From the IMG/VR virus record IMGVR_UViG_3300028361_000023, positions 1 to 64,000 of that record: a DNA stretch of 64,000 bases. One strand, written 5' to 3'. A program made the position numbers and the translations under genes. Each line of letters starts with the position of its first letter. Position 1 is the stretch's first letter. Positions 28,064-36,160 of the stretch are shown piece after piece. The notes below the pieces were generated by a model, which made no database searches, had not been told where the DNA came from, and worked only from the letters and a program-made list of their open reading frames with translations. The DNA is from a virus.

Positions 28064-28631
28064 TGTAAGTAGGTAATGTAACTTCTACAAATTCTTGACC
28101 ATTTGGAACTATTTCAAAATTACAATCTTGTTCCTTAATCATATTAACAACATCTGGACCAATAGTAAAAGTTCCACCTTTTAAAGTATCTTTAGCACCA
28201 CGTGCAGCAATTGCTTTAGTTTGAAGTTCTTTTTCTACAATTTTAAGTCTAGTTTTAATAGCTAATTCAGCAGCTTTCAATTCTAAATATTCTGGATGGT
28301 TACATTCAGACCAATTAAAATATTTTCTATTAGCACTACTAACTTTACTTAACCCATCTGGAAGTATACCGTGTTCGTCTTGGTATTCTTCTAAAGCAGA
28401 ATCTACTTTCTTTTTAAAAGCTTTACCTTTTTCAAGTTTAATTCCTGTTTGACCAACTCCAAAAGCCTTTTCAACTAATTTTTCAGCTTTTTTAACTCCC
28501 ATAGCAAAAATTACAAACTCTTCAGGTTCTAATTCTTCAGCTTTACTATGAAAATTATCTATTAGTTCTGTCATTGGTGTTGCCTGTAATTGCGGCAACA
28601 ACTTCTTATAATCTGATATCTCGTTCTCCAT
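28029..28631 (-). CDS. Hypothetical phage protein
   Basis: A 200-residue protein with a helical charged N-terminal half (ELEPEEFVIFAMGVKKAEKLVEKAFG) and a more beta-like C-terminal end (GGTFTIGPDVVNMI, EFVEVTLPTYNE). No membrane segment. It overlaps both neighbours (26 and 35 nt). The family was not recognised. The position between the chaperonin-like gene and the SPL gene gives no clear hint. Confidence 0.7.
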   Translation of the reverse strand: MENEISDYKKLLPQLQATPMTELIDNFHSKAEELEPEEFVIFAMGVKKAEKLVEKAFGVGQTGIKLEKGKAFKKKVDSALEEYQDEHGILPDGLSKVSSANRKYFNWSECNHPEYLELKAAELAIKTRLKIVEKELQTKAIAARGAKDTLKGGTFTIGPDVVNMIKEQDCNFEIVPNGQEFVEVTLPTYNEIGQTRFTIK

Positions 28632-29052
28632 TTACTTCTTGTATTTTTTCCATTGTTAAACTCACATCTATTGTTCTAATTTGCATACAGTGGTATTCAT
28701 CATTAGATATAAAACCGTTAAAACTAAAACTAGAAGTTTGTGCATGTTTAGATAACATAACTCTTTTACCAACAAGATCTTGTTCTTCTTTATCACCTAC
28801 AGCAATCACTAATAAACCTTTAGCATAAGCGATACTTGCTTCTTTACTACGATTATCGTCTTTAACATCCATATTAGTAGAAAGTAGTAAACCTGATTTA
28901 GTTATTCTTGGTACTCTTGAAGGTATAATCATAGTATAACCTTTTCTTGGCTTGTAATAATCTTTATACTTTTTCACTAATTCAACATCTGTAAGAGTAC
29001 TCTCTTCGTATTGTTTTCTTTGAACTTGTAATTCTGTTTTTTTTTGTTCCAT
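28606..29052 (-). CDS. Possible GroES/Cpn10-like co-chaperonin (weak)
   Basis: A 148-residue protein. After a charged N-terminus, the order RKGYTMIIPSRVPRITKSGLLLS, then YAKGLLVIAVGDKEEQDLVGKRVMLSKHA, then EYHCMQIRTIDVSL follows the co-chaperonin pattern: a conserved opening strand, a mobile-loop position, a 'G-x-V-x-A-V-G' strand, 'G-D/K-x-V', and a closing 'R-x-x-D-I'. Phages such as T4 (gp31) use their own co-chaperonin to fold capsid protein. The match is by pattern only and the N-terminal extension is unusual. Confidence 0.5.
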   Translation of the reverse strand: MEQKKTELQVQRKQYEESTLTDVELVKKYKDYYKPRKGYTMIIPSRVPRITKSGLLLSTNMDVKDDNRSKEASIAYAKGLLVIAVGDKEEQDLVGKRVMLSKHAQTSSFSFNGFISNDEYHCMQIRTIDVSLTMEKIQEVNGERDIRL

Positions 29053-29071
29053 TTTATTATTTATTTATTTA

Positions 29072-29410
29072 TTATTTTGGTTTACCACTTGAGTAATATA
29101 ATTCAGTAGCTTTATTTGGTTCTCCTATTACAGGATTATAAGCAGGAGGTTTTTGAACATCAATAAATCTTGGTAAAGTACCAGTAGTACCAGTACCGAC
29201 TTTTTCATGATAATATTTAGCAGATATACTTTTTAATACACCACTACTAAACAACTCCATTAAAAGATAAACTCCAGAATCAAAATCATCCGGTTTTACA
29301 CCATTAGGAAAATATCCATGATTTATATAAAGTTTATTATTTCTAACATTTCTAACTAAACTACCTTTAGCTGCTGCTTTTTTATTAGCTTCTATTTGTT
29401 TAATTCCCAT
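29072..29410 (-). CDS. Hypothetical protein
   Basis: A 112-residue basic-then-neutral protein (MGIKQIEANKKAAAKGSLVRNVRNNKLYINHGYFPNG...). The C-terminus is Pro/Tyr-rich (KPPAYNPVIGEPNKATELYYSSGKPK). No domain was recognised. Its start overlaps the ligase stop by 1 nt, consistent with co-translation. Its own stop is 19 nt before the chaperonin-like gene. Confidence 0.7.
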   Translation of the reverse strand: MGIKQIEANKKAAAKGSLVRNVRNNKLYINHGYFPNGVKPDDFDSGVYLLMELFSSGVLKSISAKYYHEKVGTGTTGTLPRFIDVQKPPAYNPVIGEPNKATELYYSSGKPK

Positions 29411-30624
29411 TATTCATAATCTCTAATCACTATTCCAACTGCTTGAAAAGGTAACTTATTAATAGTTCTTTCTCTAAACTCTACAGTAAGTTGTTTTCCT
29501 ATATATGTAGTTTTATTTTTAAGATATTCAGCTTTTTGAATATGTGTACCTTCGGGTACTACTTCAAATGTGTTTTCTGTAATATCATTCATACATTTAA
29601 ACATACCTAATTCTTGATTAACTTTCATAGGTATTACATCTATAATTAAAAACTCTTTACTTTCTTTACGTTTGAGTTTAGTCATAGTTCTTGGACGTTT
29701 TCCATATTGATATAAAGCATCAGGATTCCTAAATATACCTCCTTCATAACCTTCATTAATACACACATCAGTAAACTTTTCAGCTTCTTCAACAGTATTA
29801 ATTAAACTAGTTGTAATAAATACAATTGCGTTTAAGTTTGAATGTTCGTCTCTAATATCTTCTAATATAGCTATACGAGCACTTTGAACTAAATCTACAG
29901 CTAAATCAAAAAGATAATGTTGTAACTTAGGTACATTTATATGTGTATTTTTGTTTAATATAGTAGATTTACACATACCAGCAATAGTTGCTACTTTAGT
30001 ATTTGGTAAATATAATTCACCGTCAAATATAACATCTTTATTAATATTTCCAGCTAAATATATATCTCTATAAGCTTGTTGGATATGTGGTATATTGTAA
30101 GTTTGTCCATTTTTAGACTTAATAACGACATCATCATTATACCAATAAACAGTTGATCTGACACCATTTATTTTAGGTTGACCAAGACAAGGAAAAGTAG
30201 CTATTAATTTACCTGTTTTAACATTATAGAAAGGTTGAGCTTTCATAGGTTTAGGTAAACCATCACTATCTGTTCTTACTTTTATATTAGCTTCAAGTTC
30301 ACTTAAACTATCCATAGGAAGAAGATCTTTAAGACTATTTGGTGGTAACACATAACCCTCTCTATCTAATTTATGTTCCCAAAAAGATTGAGCTTCAGCT
30401 ATAGCTTGTTTTATTATAGTTGTTTCATTTATTTTACCTATATTTTTACCTTCTCGTATAATATAAGTATTAGGTGAGTTTGTAAGAGAAGCTCCATATA
30501 AACCACTTTGTTTGGTTATAACTCCTTGACCAAATTCATTTTCACTAACCGAAATATTCCATTCAATTATCTTATTATTACTATTCTTACTATAAAGAGT
30601 AGGGAAAGATTTAATTTTATTCAT
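29410..30624 (-). CDS. ATP-dependent DNA ligase with atypical motif I
   Basis: A nucleotidyltransferase-fold ligase of 404 residues that seals nicks using ATP. Motif I reads QPKINGVRS with the likely adenylated Lys151. The family usually has K-x-D-G and here the Asp is Asn. Motif III is VIFDGELYL (ends near 206). Motif IV is GYEGGIFR (292-299). Motif V is TKLKRKESKEF (from 315). The internal ATG at 30624 is preferred over a start 42 nt further up, because it leaves only an 8-nt overlap with the upstream gene. It sits among the primase and helicase genes, fitting Okazaki-fragment joining. Confidence 0.85.
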   Translation of the reverse strand: MNKIKSFPTLYSKNSNNKIIEWNISVSENEFGQGVITKQSGLYGASLTNSPNTYIIREGKNIGKINETTIIKQAIAEAQSFWEHKLDREGYVLPPNSLKDLLPMDSLSELEANIKVRTDSDGLPKPMKAQPFYNVKTGKLIATFPCLGQPKINGVRSTVYWYNDDVVIKSKNGQTYNIPHIQQAYRDIYLAGNINKDVIFDGELYLPNTKVATIAGMCKSTILNKNTHINVPKLQHYLFDLAVDLVQSARIAILEDIRDEHSNLNAIVFITTSLINTVEEAEKFTDVCINEGYEGGIFRNPDALYQYGKRPRTMTKLKRKESKEFLIIDVIPMKVNQELGMFKCMNDITENTFEVVPEGTHIQKAEYLKNKTTYIGKQLTVEFRERTINKLPFQAVGIVIRDYE

Positions 30625-31021
30625 TTGTTTCTTTGATTGTGTAATATATAAAATACATACCTTCAAGATTTTTTAAATTATCAGTACATTTTTCTATGTA
30701 TTTCTTGTGTAAAATAGGAGCAGTAATATCACTTTCTGTAATTTTACCTCCATTAGTTGTAGTAACGTCGTCTGTTATATGATGTTGCCAACCTAGTTTT
30801 CCTTCAAAAACTTGTTCAGTTAGTTTGTCGTAGTTTTCTTTACCACATTCGTTTCCATATAATATCTTTAATATATTATATTTATAAATAGTTTTTTCTT
30901 TGGCAATTATATCTATTGCTGTTGCTTCTTTACTTAATATAAGAGTTTTAAATTCTTCTTTTGTCAGTACAGAAACTCTTACATTTCTTTTAGTTGTTTT
31001 AGTGACTGTTTGTCGATTCAT
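30617..31021 (-). CDS. Hypothetical protein in replication block
   Basis: A 134-residue protein with a basic N-terminus (MNRQTVTKTTKRNVRVSVLTKEEF) and a C-terminal YIEKCTDNLKNLEGMYFIYYTIKETNE. It overlaps the primase start side by 4 nt and the ligase by 8 nt, so it is part of a coupled primase-X-ligase run. No domain was recognised. Confidence 0.7.
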   Translation of the reverse strand: MNRQTVTKTTKRNVRVSVLTKEEFKTLILSKEATAIDIIAKEKTIYKYNILKILYGNECGKENYDKLTEQVFEGKLGWQHHITDDVTTTNGGKITESDITAPILHKKYIEKCTDNLKNLEGMYFIYYTIKETNE

Positions 31022-32001
31022 AAAAAGTTATTTTTAAATTTGTTTACAAGTTTAAGACTTTCTTCCGTGCCAAATTCAGTTTGAAAATCTGCTGGGTCTT
31101 TAGTTTTAGGCATTAAAATACAATTATACCCATATTTTTGATAATGTAATATAGAAAATTTTTTACCTTGATGATCGTTATCGAACAAAGTATACACATT
31201 ACTAGCTTTATTTACTTTAGTTAATATAAATTCATGTTCAGCTTCAGTTACCATTTTATTTTCATTTCCAGTTGCGGCTACATTTAAACCAAAACTATCT
31301 ATTACTAATAAGTCTTTATAACTACCTACTAATAATAAATGATTATCTTTTCTAATTTGATCAAAACCTTTAGAATGACAAACATTATTAATATATCTAT
31401 GTACTTTATCTTTATAAGGAAAATAAGCTTGAAAAATGATTTTCTTAGATTCGTTATGTCTGCCTATAAGAAAAATATATGCTGGCTTTGCAACGTCATA
31501 TCTATACACAGCAACATCATCTATAAAAAAATTATAAAGCCTATATACTCTACGTTTTTCTAATTGTTTTAAAGTAACATTAAGTGTTTGCCAAAACGCA
31601 ACATCTAATGAATTAAACTTACAAAGTGTATAGTCAAATTGTGTAGCTCCTTTTACTACGTTATCTTTATCTGTTTGTATTAAATCTTCTTTATCGAGAA
31701 GTTTAAAGTCTATTGCTATTATATTTAATACTCTTTTAAAACCACCTGTAGCTTTAATATTAATCCTATTTAACTTAGCAACTAAATCAAAACAATCTCC
31801 ATCAAAAGTACCAAAATCCTTAAATCTAGGTCTATTATCGTGTTTATTATAATATATAACTCCAGAAGGCACATTATCACGCCTAAAAGGTGTGCTAATT
31901 TTGATATCAAAATCATTTATTTTAAGATAATGTTTTAATATACTTTTTTCTGTTACTTTAGTTAATATCCAGTCTTTTGTAAATGTGTTATATATTAGCA
32001 T
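31018..32001 (-). CDS. DnaG-like primase with TOPRIM domain
   Basis: A 327-residue primase. The TOPRIM core is visible: LLLVGSYKDLLVIDSFGLNVAATG (222-245), where Ser replaces the usual Gly before Tyr-Lys-Asp, then TLFDNDHQGKKF (271-282) with the metal-binding Asp pair, then KDPADF (301-306). The N-terminus (TPFRRDNVPSGVIYY...RFKDFGTFDGDCFDLVAKL) follows the DnaG zinc-domain layout but lacks the cysteines, so it probably keeps the fold without zinc. It would make RNA primers for the family A polymerase. A terminator-like hairpin follows the preceding gene. Confidence 0.85.
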   Translation of the reverse strand: MLIYNTFTKDWILTKVTEKSILKHYLKINDFDIKISTPFRRDNVPSGVIYYNKHDNRPRFKDFGTFDGDCFDLVAKLNRINIKATGGFKRVLNIIAIDFKLLDKEDLIQTDKDNVVKGATQFDYTLCKFNSLDVAFWQTLNVTLKQLEKRRVYRLYNFFIDDVAVYRYDVAKPAYIFLIGRHNESKKIIFQAYFPYKDKVHRYINNVCHSKGFDQIRKDNHLLLVGSYKDLLVIDSFGLNVAATGNENKMVTEAEHEFILTKVNKASNVYTLFDNDHQGKKFSILHYQKYGYNCILMPKTKDPADFQTEFGTEESLKLVNKFKNNFL

Positions 32002-32015
32002 ATTAATTTAAACAT

Positions 32016-32050
32016 AAAAAGGTGTACATAATAAATACATACACCTTTTA
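32016..32050 (-). terminator. Intrinsic terminator-like hairpin between SSB-like and primase genes
   Basis: AAAAGGTGTA pairs with TACACCTTTT across a 14-nt loop. On the minus strand the stem ends in a short U run. It lies 20 nt after the SSB-like stop and 15 nt before the primase start, so it could make primase expression depend on read-through. Confidence 0.6.
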
Positions 32051-32069
32051 ATTGTTGTATTATAACCTA

Positions 32070-32690
32070 TTAAAATATAGGTAAATCTTCAAGACCTGTT
32101 CCAGCAACACCATCATTTCCAGATGCAGCTCCTACTACTTCAGGAGTTAAAGGATGTAAATTTGGATCAACTACAAGAGTAGTAGCTTTACCCGATACAA
32201 CAGGTTCTATAAAGTTTTTAACAGCAAGTCCAGGAAGACTTTGATATTTACCATTAAAACAACTAATCAACCATACAGGTTGAGTTTTGTAACCTTCTAC
32301 TTTTTCAAGACCTTCGGCAAAAGCAGCAAAAAGAACATTATAAGCAGTATCATCTTCAGGTACATCAAATTCTGGCATAACACTAAAAGCATTATAAATG
32401 TGTTTTACTTTTTTAGCCATACGAAGAAGTGCAGCTAAGTTTTTTTCAACACTACTGTCAAAATTCATATAACGCTTACTAGGGAAAAACCTATCTGTAA
32501 GAACTCTAGTTTCTTGGTCTTTTTCAGTTGGAATACTTACAAATTTAAGTTCCAAACAAGGTGTAGTATTACCTGCTTTTGTTTTATATTCTTTATGGTG
32601 TATAACTTCTACAAGGTTCACCATACTAATTCCGGGTATTAAATCTAAATCTGCTTTACCTGCAATGTTATTTCCTATTTTAAATGACAT
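32070..32690 (-). CDS. Probable single-stranded DNA-binding protein
   Basis: A 206-residue protein. The beta-rich first part (SMVNLVEVIHHKEYKTKAGN...CLELKFVSIP) looks like an OB fold. The protein ends in a Gly-rich linker and an acidic-hydrophobic tip, GTGLEDLPIF, closely resembling the D-D-x-x-P-F tail with which SSB proteins recruit replication partners. It sits between primase and RecT-like genes. The fold assignment is by pattern and the tail is directly visible. Confidence 0.6.
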   Translation of the reverse strand: MSFKIGNNIAGKADLDLIPGISMVNLVEVIHHKEYKTKAGNTTPCLELKFVSIPTEKDQETRVLTDRFFPSKRYMNFDSSVEKNLAALLRMAKKVKHIYNAFSVMPEFDVPEDDTAYNVLFAAFAEGLEKVEGYKTQPVWLISCFNGKYQSLPGLAVKNFIEPVVSGKATTLVVDPNLHPLTPEVVGAASGNDGVAGTGLEDLPIF

Positions 32691-32736
32691 AATTTTTGTT
32701 TATTTTTATTATTATTGTTAATTGAATTTTTTTAGA

Positions 32737-32766
32737 TAAAAAAAGGGCAATTTTCATTACCCTTTA
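32737..32766 (-). terminator. Intrinsic terminator, minus strand
   Basis: On the minus strand AAAGGGTAA pairs with TTGCCCTTT (one G-T wobble) around a short loop, followed directly by a run of seven T. It is positioned just after the stop of the 193-residue gene, making that gene and the SSB-like gene separate transcription steps. Confidence 0.8.
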
Positions 32767-32785
32767 GTTTAAACTTTAGTCTTAA

Positions 32786-33367
32786 TTACATAGAGATTTC
32801 ATCTGAATCATCTTCATAAGATGTTTCAGAAACTTGATTTGCATCATTACTATTAATAGTAGTCTCAACATCACTAGTTTCTTTTGTTTTAGCTTTTCTT
32901 GCAGTTTTAGCTTCTACTTTATCAAATTGAATAGCAAATACTTTAACTGTTTCTCCGTTTAAAAGACTTACAGTAGGTGCTTGTTCTATTTCTTCTTCTG
33001 TTTCAAGACCTAAAACAGAAAAGTAACGGTTTTCTTCGTTGTTACCTTCAAGAAAATCCCAAACATTAGCAGAACTAAAAGAAGTATCACTACCTATAGA
33101 ACCGCCATTCCAAGCAAGTTTTGATCCTTGCTTTTTAATAGCAGGTGTGGCTTCTTTATCTCCACCTTGTCCTTTCATTATGTAGTGGTTTCCATCACCT
33201 AGTTTTGCTACAAATACATAATCTCCTGCTGTAAGGCCCATTGATTGAGTAGCACTACTACTTAGTGTACATTGACTAGATGTTGTTTTAGCGATAAGTA
33301 CGTTTCCTATCTCTTTTTTTTGTGGTCTTTGATTACTTAATCCTTCTACGATTTCTAAATTGCTCAT
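32786..33367 (-). CDS. Hypothetical protein with acidic C-terminal tail
   Basis: A 193-residue protein. The ordered part (GLTAGDYVFVAKLGDGNHYIMKG) is beta-rich and is followed by a disordered Glu/Asp/Ser tail ending YEDDSDEISM. It lies next to the SSB-like gene, is followed by its own terminator, and is preceded by a TAnnTTTG element, so it is probably a well-expressed single gene. A DNA-binding or DNA-mimic role is possible but not shown. Confidence 0.75.
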   Translation of the reverse strand: MSNLEIVEGLSNQRPQKKEIGNVLIAKTTSSQCTLSSSATQSMGLTAGDYVFVAKLGDGNHYIMKGQGGDKEATPAIKKQGSKLAWNGGSIGSDTSFSSANVWDFLEGNNEENRYFSVLGLETEEEIEQAPTVSLLNGETVKVFAIQFDKVEAKTARKAKTKETSDVETTINSNDANQVSETSYEDDSDEISM

Positions 33368-33409
33368 AATTTTGTGTTTTTAAATGTGTTTATTGTTATT
33401 ATTGTTCTA

Positions 33410-33417
33410 CAAATATA
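33410..33417 (-). promoter_or_regulatory. Bacteroidetes-type -7 element (TATATTTG)
   Basis: On the minus strand TATATTTG fits TAnnTTTG. It lies 42 nt before the start of the 193-residue gene. A clear TTTG at the -33 position is not visible, so strength is uncertain. Confidence 0.45.
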
Positions 33418-33460
33418 CTTAAAGTTTCCATTTCTACTAGTGTTTGTTGATTAATTTTTT

Positions 33461-34261
33461 CTAATTTTCATTTTTTTTTGCTTTGTTAATGTTTGATTGA
33501 TTCTCATTTATTGTAGGTTCTTTGTCGAGTATGGTTATTTTACTAACAATGCTTTCATCGTTAACAGCATACTCAATTTCTTTTGCATCCATCATTTCAG
33601 TAGTTTCATAAGGCATAGCAAGCATAAAATCATCGCCAATATATCTAAAACCTTTTGATAGAGCTCTAACTAAACATTGATTAGCAGGATCTATATCCCA
33701 AGCACCTCCAGGTTTTATAAGTTTAGCTCTTATAGCAGTACTAAGCTTATAAGTACTAATAAAAGTTCTATTAGGTTTGTCTTTAATTTGTCTAGTTAAA
33801 AGTACTTTAGTAACTCTTTCAGAACTAACTACTATTATCTTAATAGCTTTTGCTACTATCTTTGCTTTACTAGCTTCATTACTTAATTGAGCTTTAGTAA
33901 CTACTTGCCAAACTCCTTCTTTTTCGTTTAATTTAACTTCTTCTTCGTCATAAAGATTACCTTCCCCATCTGTATAAGTTCTTTCTATTTCAAAATCTTT
34001 TAAAACTTCAAAACTTACATCATTATTAATAGCTAAAGCATTCATTAAATGTATACTTGGAGTAGCTTTACCTCCTACATCATAAATATTATTTATAGCA
34101 GCCATAGGAGGTATACCTAATTCTCTACCAGAAATGATAGCTATCATAACCGCACTTTCAGAAGGTAAAGGACTTAATCCAGATTTAATAACTTCTTGTG
34201 CTAGTATTCTAAGGTCTTCAAAACTACCTTTTTCTAAATTTTGTATTACTTTATTATCCAT
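33461..34261 (-). CDS. Putative RecT-like single-strand annealing protein
   Basis: A 266-residue protein. ISGRELGIPPMAAINNIYDVGGKATPSIHLMNAL (about 48-82) matches the 'G-x-E-L-G-I-x-P-x-x-A' plus 'G-K-x-x-x-S' signature of phage RecT-type recombinases. A conserved 'RALSKGFR' helix lies near 204. The C-terminus is a short charged tail. RecT proteins anneal complementary single strands in recombination-dependent replication. The position beside SSB-like and helicase genes fits. It was not confirmed by search. Confidence 0.55.
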   Translation of the reverse strand: MDNKVIQNLEKGSFEDLRILAQEVIKSGLSPLPSESAVMIAIISGRELGIPPMAAINNIYDVGGKATPSIHLMNALAINNDVSFEVLKDFEIERTYTDGEGNLYDEEEVKLNEKEGVWQVVTKAQLSNEASKAKIVAKAIKIIVVSSERVTKVLLTRQIKDKPNRTFISTYKLSTAIRAKLIKPGGAWDIDPANQCLVRALSKGFRYIGDDFMLAMPYETTEMMDAKEIEYAVNDESIVSKITILDKEPTINENQSNINKAKKNEN

Positions 34262-34262
34262 T

Positions 34263-34529
34263 TTATTTATTAAATAATTCTATTATTTCGTTTGATTTGT
34301 CTGTGAATTTTATTTTATTATTTTTATCTCTTTCAGCATATCCTTTATCTATAAAATCTTCTACCATATATTTACTTAATATTTGATTTCCGTTTCCTAT
34401 ATCATAACCATTGATTTTTTTATACTTATCATATAAAAAAGAATCTACTTTATTTGCGTAAATAACTAAAAAATGATTTAAAGTTATTTTATTATCTATA
34501 CAATATTGTAATACTTCATTAAATTGCAT
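34263..34529 (-). CDS. Small hypothetical protein, winged-helix-like
   Basis: An 88-residue protein (FNEVLQYCIDNKITLNHFLVIYANK...LSKYMVEDFIDKGYAERDKNNKIKFTDKSNEIIELF). The helix-helix-then 'G-Y-A-E-R...K-F-T' hairpin resembles a winged-helix module. It is packed between SF2 helicase and RecT-like genes (1-nt spacings). DNA binding is a guess from shape. Confidence 0.7.
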   Translation of the reverse strand: MQFNEVLQYCIDNKITLNHFLVIYANKVDSFLYDKYKKINGYDIGNGNQILSKYMVEDFIDKGYAERDKNNKIKFTDKSNEIIELFNK

Positions 34530-35932
34530 TAATTTATATATTTATCTATTTCATTTATATTTTTTATCCAAATAATTTTACTAGAATTAGTGCGACTTTG
34601 TCGTTTTCTTAAAGAGAAAGCTTCTTTTGTATCTATACCATAAAGATTAACAATAATAGATTTTTTATCTTTAAAACTACGTTTAGTTCTACCGCTTCTT
34701 TGTTTGTGTTGAATATATTTAGATGTACCACTTGTAATAATAGCGATCTCTAAATCTTCAACATTAAATCCAGCATCTAAAGCTTTAGCTGTTATTAAGA
34801 CATTTGATTTACCTTCTTTAATCTGTTTAATTGACCAATCTTTTAATCTTTTAATACCAAAAGTAACTAATTTACCTTTATCGTTAGTGATTTTTCTACT
34901 TTTAATACTACTATGATACAGTATAGAAAAAGTATTCTCTTTACAGGCAGACTTATTAAATTCATTTTCTATTTGATTATGTATAGAGTCTGCAAATTTA
35001 GTATCTTCACTAAATATCATAATTTTTTTACTTTTAAATTTTTCGACTAAATCTAATGTAACTACACTTTTATCTATTAAATGATTAAGAAGTTTCTTAC
35101 GTTGTTGTGTTGTAGTGATTAACGTTTTAGCACTATCCATAATAATTTTAGGATTATACTTATTATCTATATCAATACCAACACGAGAACTTCTATAATC
35201 TATTCTTTGCCAACCATTTTTAATAGCTAAAGACAAAGCATATTGGTAATTAGATATTTTTTTATCTCCACTTAAACAATTTAAAGCTAATTTAAAATCA
35301 CCATCAAATAAAGTTAGTTTTTCTTTTATTATCTCTGAAAAATGGTCATAACGTGTTTTTTCAAATTCAGTTAAATTAACAGGCATATTAAGTTCTACAT
35401 AATCAGAAATCCAACCATTTATTATAGCTTCTTCTTCGGTTATAACACTAACTATAGGGCAATAATTTTTTACTACAGAACCGTAAACACCATTTTCATC
35501 TTCTGGAGTAGCAGTTAAACCTAATATATGAGTGTATGTTATAATTTCTTTAGTAATAAATTTTAATCTTTCTGTAGAATAAAAAGTATGTATTTCGTCT
35601 ATAATTAACAGATCATAAACGTCTCTTTTATTATGATATAAGTAATATTGTGCAGTTTCTACAACTATATAATTAGTATTAAGACAATGATTCACAATTG
35701 CTTCTTTCCAATCTTCTACTTTATCACTTATAGCTACGAATATACCAATTTTAGCATCAGGATTTTTTTCTTTATATTTATTAATAAGGAGACAAGTCTC
35801 ATAAGTTTTACCAAAACCAGTTACGTGTTTAAAAATACCACAACCGTTTATTTTTGAACCATATAATTTACTTTTACGCCATTTTTCTATTTCTGCATGT
35901 TGTTTTTTTAATTTTAATTCATCTATCTTCAT
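34529..35932 (-). CDS. SF2 DNA helicase (SNF2/DEAD-like)
   Basis: A 467-residue superfamily 2 helicase. Walker A is VTGFGKTYE (37-45). Walker B is LLIIDEIH (108-115). Motif III is LGLTATPE (137-144). NVLITAKALDAGFN and KQRSGRTKR near the C-terminus are motifs V and VI. crAss-like phages carry a SNF2-type helicase in the same replication block. It may open the origin or restart forks. Start codon overlaps its neighbour by 1 nt. Confidence 0.82.
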   Translation of the reverse strand: MKIDELKLKKQHAEIEKWRKSKLYGSKINGCGIFKHVTGFGKTYETCLLINKYKEKNPDAKIGIFVAISDKVEDWKEAIVNHCLNTNYIVVETAQYYLYHNKRDVYDLLIIDEIHTFYSTERLKFITKEIITYTHILGLTATPEDENGVYGSVVKNYCPIVSVITEEEAIINGWISDYVELNMPVNLTEFEKTRYDHFSEIIKEKLTLFDGDFKLALNCLSGDKKISNYQYALSLAIKNGWQRIDYRSSRVGIDIDNKYNPKIIMDSAKTLITTTQQRKKLLNHLIDKSVVTLDLVEKFKSKKIMIFSEDTKFADSIHNQIENEFNKSACKENTFSILYHSSIKSRKITNDKGKLVTFGIKRLKDWSIKQIKEGKSNVLITAKALDAGFNVEDLEIAIITSGTSKYIQHKQRSGRTKRSFKDKKSIIVNLYGIDTKEAFSLRKRQSRTNSSKIIWIKNINEIDKYIN

Positions 35933-36159
35933 TTTTTAATATTAAAAAGTCTTAATCTATCTAATTCAATTTCAATTTGTTGCTCTAAATCAAAATCTCT
36001 TATTTTATAGTCTTGTTTTTTATAAGTAATAAATAATGTAATTAAATTATCTTGTACTTCTATTAATTTTTTTTTGTTTTTTCTTTGTTTTCTTTCTAAT
36101 TCTAATTTTAAATTATGTAATTCTTTTAATTGTTTTTCTATATTTTCCATATTTTCCAT
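35929..36159 (-). CDS. Small coiled-coil protein
   Basis: A 76-residue protein, almost entirely charged helix (MENMENIEKQLKELHNLKLE, then KKKLIEVQDNL). A start 30 nt further up would overlap the polymerase stop by 29 nt. The ATG at 36159, 1 nt after that stop, is preferred. It overlaps the helicase start by 4 nt. It is possibly a bridging subunit between polymerase and helicase, but nothing in the sequence proves it. Confidence 0.65.
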   Translation of the reverse strand: MENMENIEKQLKELHNLKLELERKQRKNKKKLIEVQDNLITLFITYKKQDYKIRDFDLEQQIEIELDRLRLFNIKK

Positions 36160-36160
36160 A

